From the NCBI RefSeq assembly GCF_025398195.1, contig NZ_JAODNV010000019.1, forward strand, positions 1 through 64,000: a stretch of 64,000 nucleotides of DNA, given 5' to 3'. Made by a program: the position numbers and the translations under genes. The DNA comes from Chelativorans petroleitrophicus (lineage in GTDB: Bacteria; Pseudomonadota; Alphaproteobacteria; Rhizobiales; Rhizobiaceae). Below the pieces are notes generated by a model, which was not told where the DNA came from, searched no databases, and saw nothing but the letters and a program-made list of their open reading frames with translations. Positions 62,412 through 64,000 of this stretch are shown here, one piece after another (the first letter of the stretch is position 1; the number at the start of each line of letters is the position of its first letter).

Positions 62412-64000
62412 ATGCCGACCGCATTGATGGGGCAGGGGTGGAAGGCCGTGGCAGTGGCGCTGGCCTTGGTGCTCATGGGTGCGGTTGCAGGCGCGCAGGA
62501 GTGGCGCACATCCTCCTCGCTCATCAATCCGGAAATCGAGACCCAGCCTTTCGAGCGGTACAGCTATGTCAATCCCGAGGCTCCCAAGGGCGGCACGCTC
62601 AATTCCGCAGCCTTCGGTACGTTCGACAGCTTCAATCCCTTCCTGGTGCGTGGCACGCCCGCGGCGGGCCTGACCTCCTTCGGCGGGCTGATCTGGGAGA
62701 CGCTGATGCAGCAGTCTCCGGAAGAGCCCAGTACCAGCCATCCCCTCATCGCGGAGGCGTTCAAGTATCCCGAGGATTATTCCTCGGCGACCTATCGCCT
62801 GGACCCGGATGCGCGCTGGCATGACGGCACGCCGATAACAGCCGAGGACGTCGTTTGGTCGCTGGAAGTGCTGAAGAAGATAAGCCCTATGCACAACCGC
62901 TACTTCGCCAATGTCACCGAGGCCGTGGCGCTATCGGATCACATGGTGGAGTTCCACTTCGATCAGGCGGGCAATCGCGAGCTGCCGCATATCATGGGCG
63001 ATCTGCCGGTGCTGCCGAAACACTGGTGGGAGGGCACGGACACCAAGGGCAACAAGCGCGACATCACCCAGCCGACGCTCGAGCCGCCGCTAGGCAGCGG
63101 GCCGTACCGCATCGCCAGCTTCCGCGCGGGATCGGAGATCGTGTGGGAGCGCGTCGAGGACTATTGGGGGGCCGATCTGCCGGTCAACATCGGCCGCAAC
63201 AATTTTGACCGCATCCGCTACATCTATTTCCAGGATCAGAATGCGGAGTTTCTGGCCTTCACCAGAGGCGGCGTTGAGGATGTCCGCCGCGAAGTGAGCA
63301 CCCGCCGCTGGGCCCAGGATTACAATTTCCCCGCGTTCGAGGCAGGCGACGTCGTCAAGCGCGAGTTCGTCAGCAACAGCGTGGAGCCGATGCAGGCCTT
63401 TGTCTTCAATATGCGCAAGCCGCGCTTTGCCGACCGCAGGGTGCGCCAGGCGCTCACTCTAGCCTACAATTTCGAGCAGCAGAACCGCACCCACTTCTTC
63501 GGCATGAACAAGCGGTTCAGCAGCTATTTTGAAAAATCCGAACTCTCCGCCACAGGCGTCCCCGAGGGACACGAACTGGAGATACTGGAGGAATTCCGCG
63601 ATCAGCTCCCGCCGGAGCTCTTCACGCAGCCCTTCGAGCTGCCGGTCTATGATTCGCCGCAGGACGAGCGGGAATATTTGCGCGAGGCCGTACGCCTGTT
63701 CAACGAGGCCGGCTGGGAAATCAGGAACGGCCGCATGGTCAACAGGGAAACGGGCGAGCAATTCAGCGTAGAATTTCTCGGCGCCTCGCCCACCGACGAA
63801 ATCATCGTCAGCGGCATCATCCCCAATCTGCGGCGCATCGGCATCAACGCCGAGCTGCGCGTGGTCGACACGTCGCAATACATTCAGCGCATCCAGAATT
63901 TCGATTTCGACGCGATTACGAGCCGGTTCGCCCAAACCCATTCCCCCGGCAACGAGCAACGCGATTTCTGGGGCTCGGAAGCCGCCGACATGCCGGGTTC
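62412..64000 (+). CDS. Extracellular solute-binding protein family 5 (YejA-like), cut by window edge
   Basis: The frame from the ATG at 62412 stays open through the last base, so at least 529 residues. A signal peptide (about 1-28, ALVLMGAVAGA) is followed by a family 5 oligopeptide-binding body: YSYVNPEAPKGGTLNSAAFG, RLDPDARWHDGTPITAEDV, GSGPYRIASFR and RRVRQALTLAYNFE. The PEAPKGG start and FDSFNPFLVRG are typical of YejA/microcin C-type binding proteins, so yejBEF permease and ATPase genes probably follow outside the window. It would import peptides. Confidence 0.9.
   Translation, partial: MPTALMGQGWKAVAVALALVLMGAVAGAQEWRTSSSLINPEIETQPFERYSYVNPEAPKGGTLNSAAFGTFDSFNPFLVRGTPAAGLTSFGGLIWETLMQQSPEEPSTSHPLIAEAFKYPEDYSSATYRLDPDARWHDGTPITAEDVVWSLEVLKKISPMHNRYFANVTEAVALSDHMVEFHFDQAGNRELPHIMGDLPVLPKHWWEGTDTKGNKRDITQPTLEPPLGSGPYRIASFRAGSEIVWERVEDYWGADLPVNIGRNNFDRIRYIYFQDQNAEFLAFTRGGVEDVRREVSTRRWAQDYNFPAFEAGDVVKREFVSNSVEPMQAFVFNMRKPRFADRRVRQALTLAYNFEQQNRTHFFGMNKRFSSYFEKSELSATGVPEGHELEILEEFRDQLPPELFTQPFELPVYDSPQDEREYLREAVRLFNEAGWEIRNGRMVNRETGEQFSVEFLGASPTDEIIVSGIIPNLRRIGINAELRVVDTSQYIQRIQNFDFDAITSRFAQTHSPGNEQRDFWGSEAADMPG

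Overview
The window looks like chromosome of a GC-rich alphaproteobacterium of the Hyphomicrobiales (Rhizobiales), probably Phyllobacteriaceae/Mesorhizobium-Chelativorans-like. This is inferred from gene content and order: a Mrp/Pha antiporter operon with a fused MrpA-B, urt and ure operons in tandem, the choline-sulfate regulator/ChoX/BetC trio, and kdsB-pheA-cytochrome c-yejA-like order. No database search was run.

Layout. 1-3618 is the right end of an integrated element: an unrecognised ORF, a broken tyrosine integrase, an excisionase-like ORF, another unknown ORF, two arm-type repeats, and a 3' fragment of tRNA-Arg(CCG) marking the attachment site. 4406-10442 is a seven-subunit (six-gene) Mrp Na+/H+ antiporter operon with every junction overlapping. 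10465-18028 carries a UPF0104 membrane protein, a DUF1428 protein, a glycogen-debranching-type hydrolase with a family 4 glycosyltransferase, a decayed ArsR/SRPBCC pair, a phosphoribosyltransferase and a YciE-like ferritin-fold protein. 18185-29549 is one nitrogen-acquisition block: a sigma-54 promoter, urtABCDE (urea ABC transporter), then ureD-A-(hupE/ureJ)-B-C-E-F-G. 29693-41673 holds a membrane-anchored DJ-1/PfpI protein, an SH3-like exported protein, the choline-sulfate trio, a PQQ-dependent membrane dehydrogenase, a CAP lipoprotein-like protein, and envelope proteins including a YetF/DUF421 protein. 41748-41988 is an acylphosphatase pseudogene.

42127-56490 is the most interesting part: two divergent sugar epimerase/isomerase TIM barrels, an enolase-superfamily dehydratase, a GntR/FCD regulator, a D-2-hydroxyacid dehydrogenase, a luciferase-like oxidoreductase, a complete carbohydrate ABC transporter with two different ATPases and a 76-residue membrane protein, a TetR regulator, and a PEP-hydrolase-family TIM barrel with a cupin. 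Three copies of an 11-bp operator core (TGGT-N3-ACCA) lie upstream of both epimerases and, 11 kb away, upstream of the transporter's binding protein. This joins them into one likely GntR regulon for uptake and catabolism of an unidentified sugar or sugar acid.

56741-64000 is housekeeping: a cell-wall hydrolase, an M24 peptidase, a 1-Cys peroxiredoxin, prephenate dehydratase, KdsB, a membrane-anchored cytochrome c, and the start of a YejA-like peptide-binding protein cut by the window edge. Five loci are broken by frameshifts or stops (integrase, ArsR, SRPBCC, a membrane protein at 40166, acylphosphatase); whether all are real decay or some are base-calling errors cannot be settled from sequence alone.
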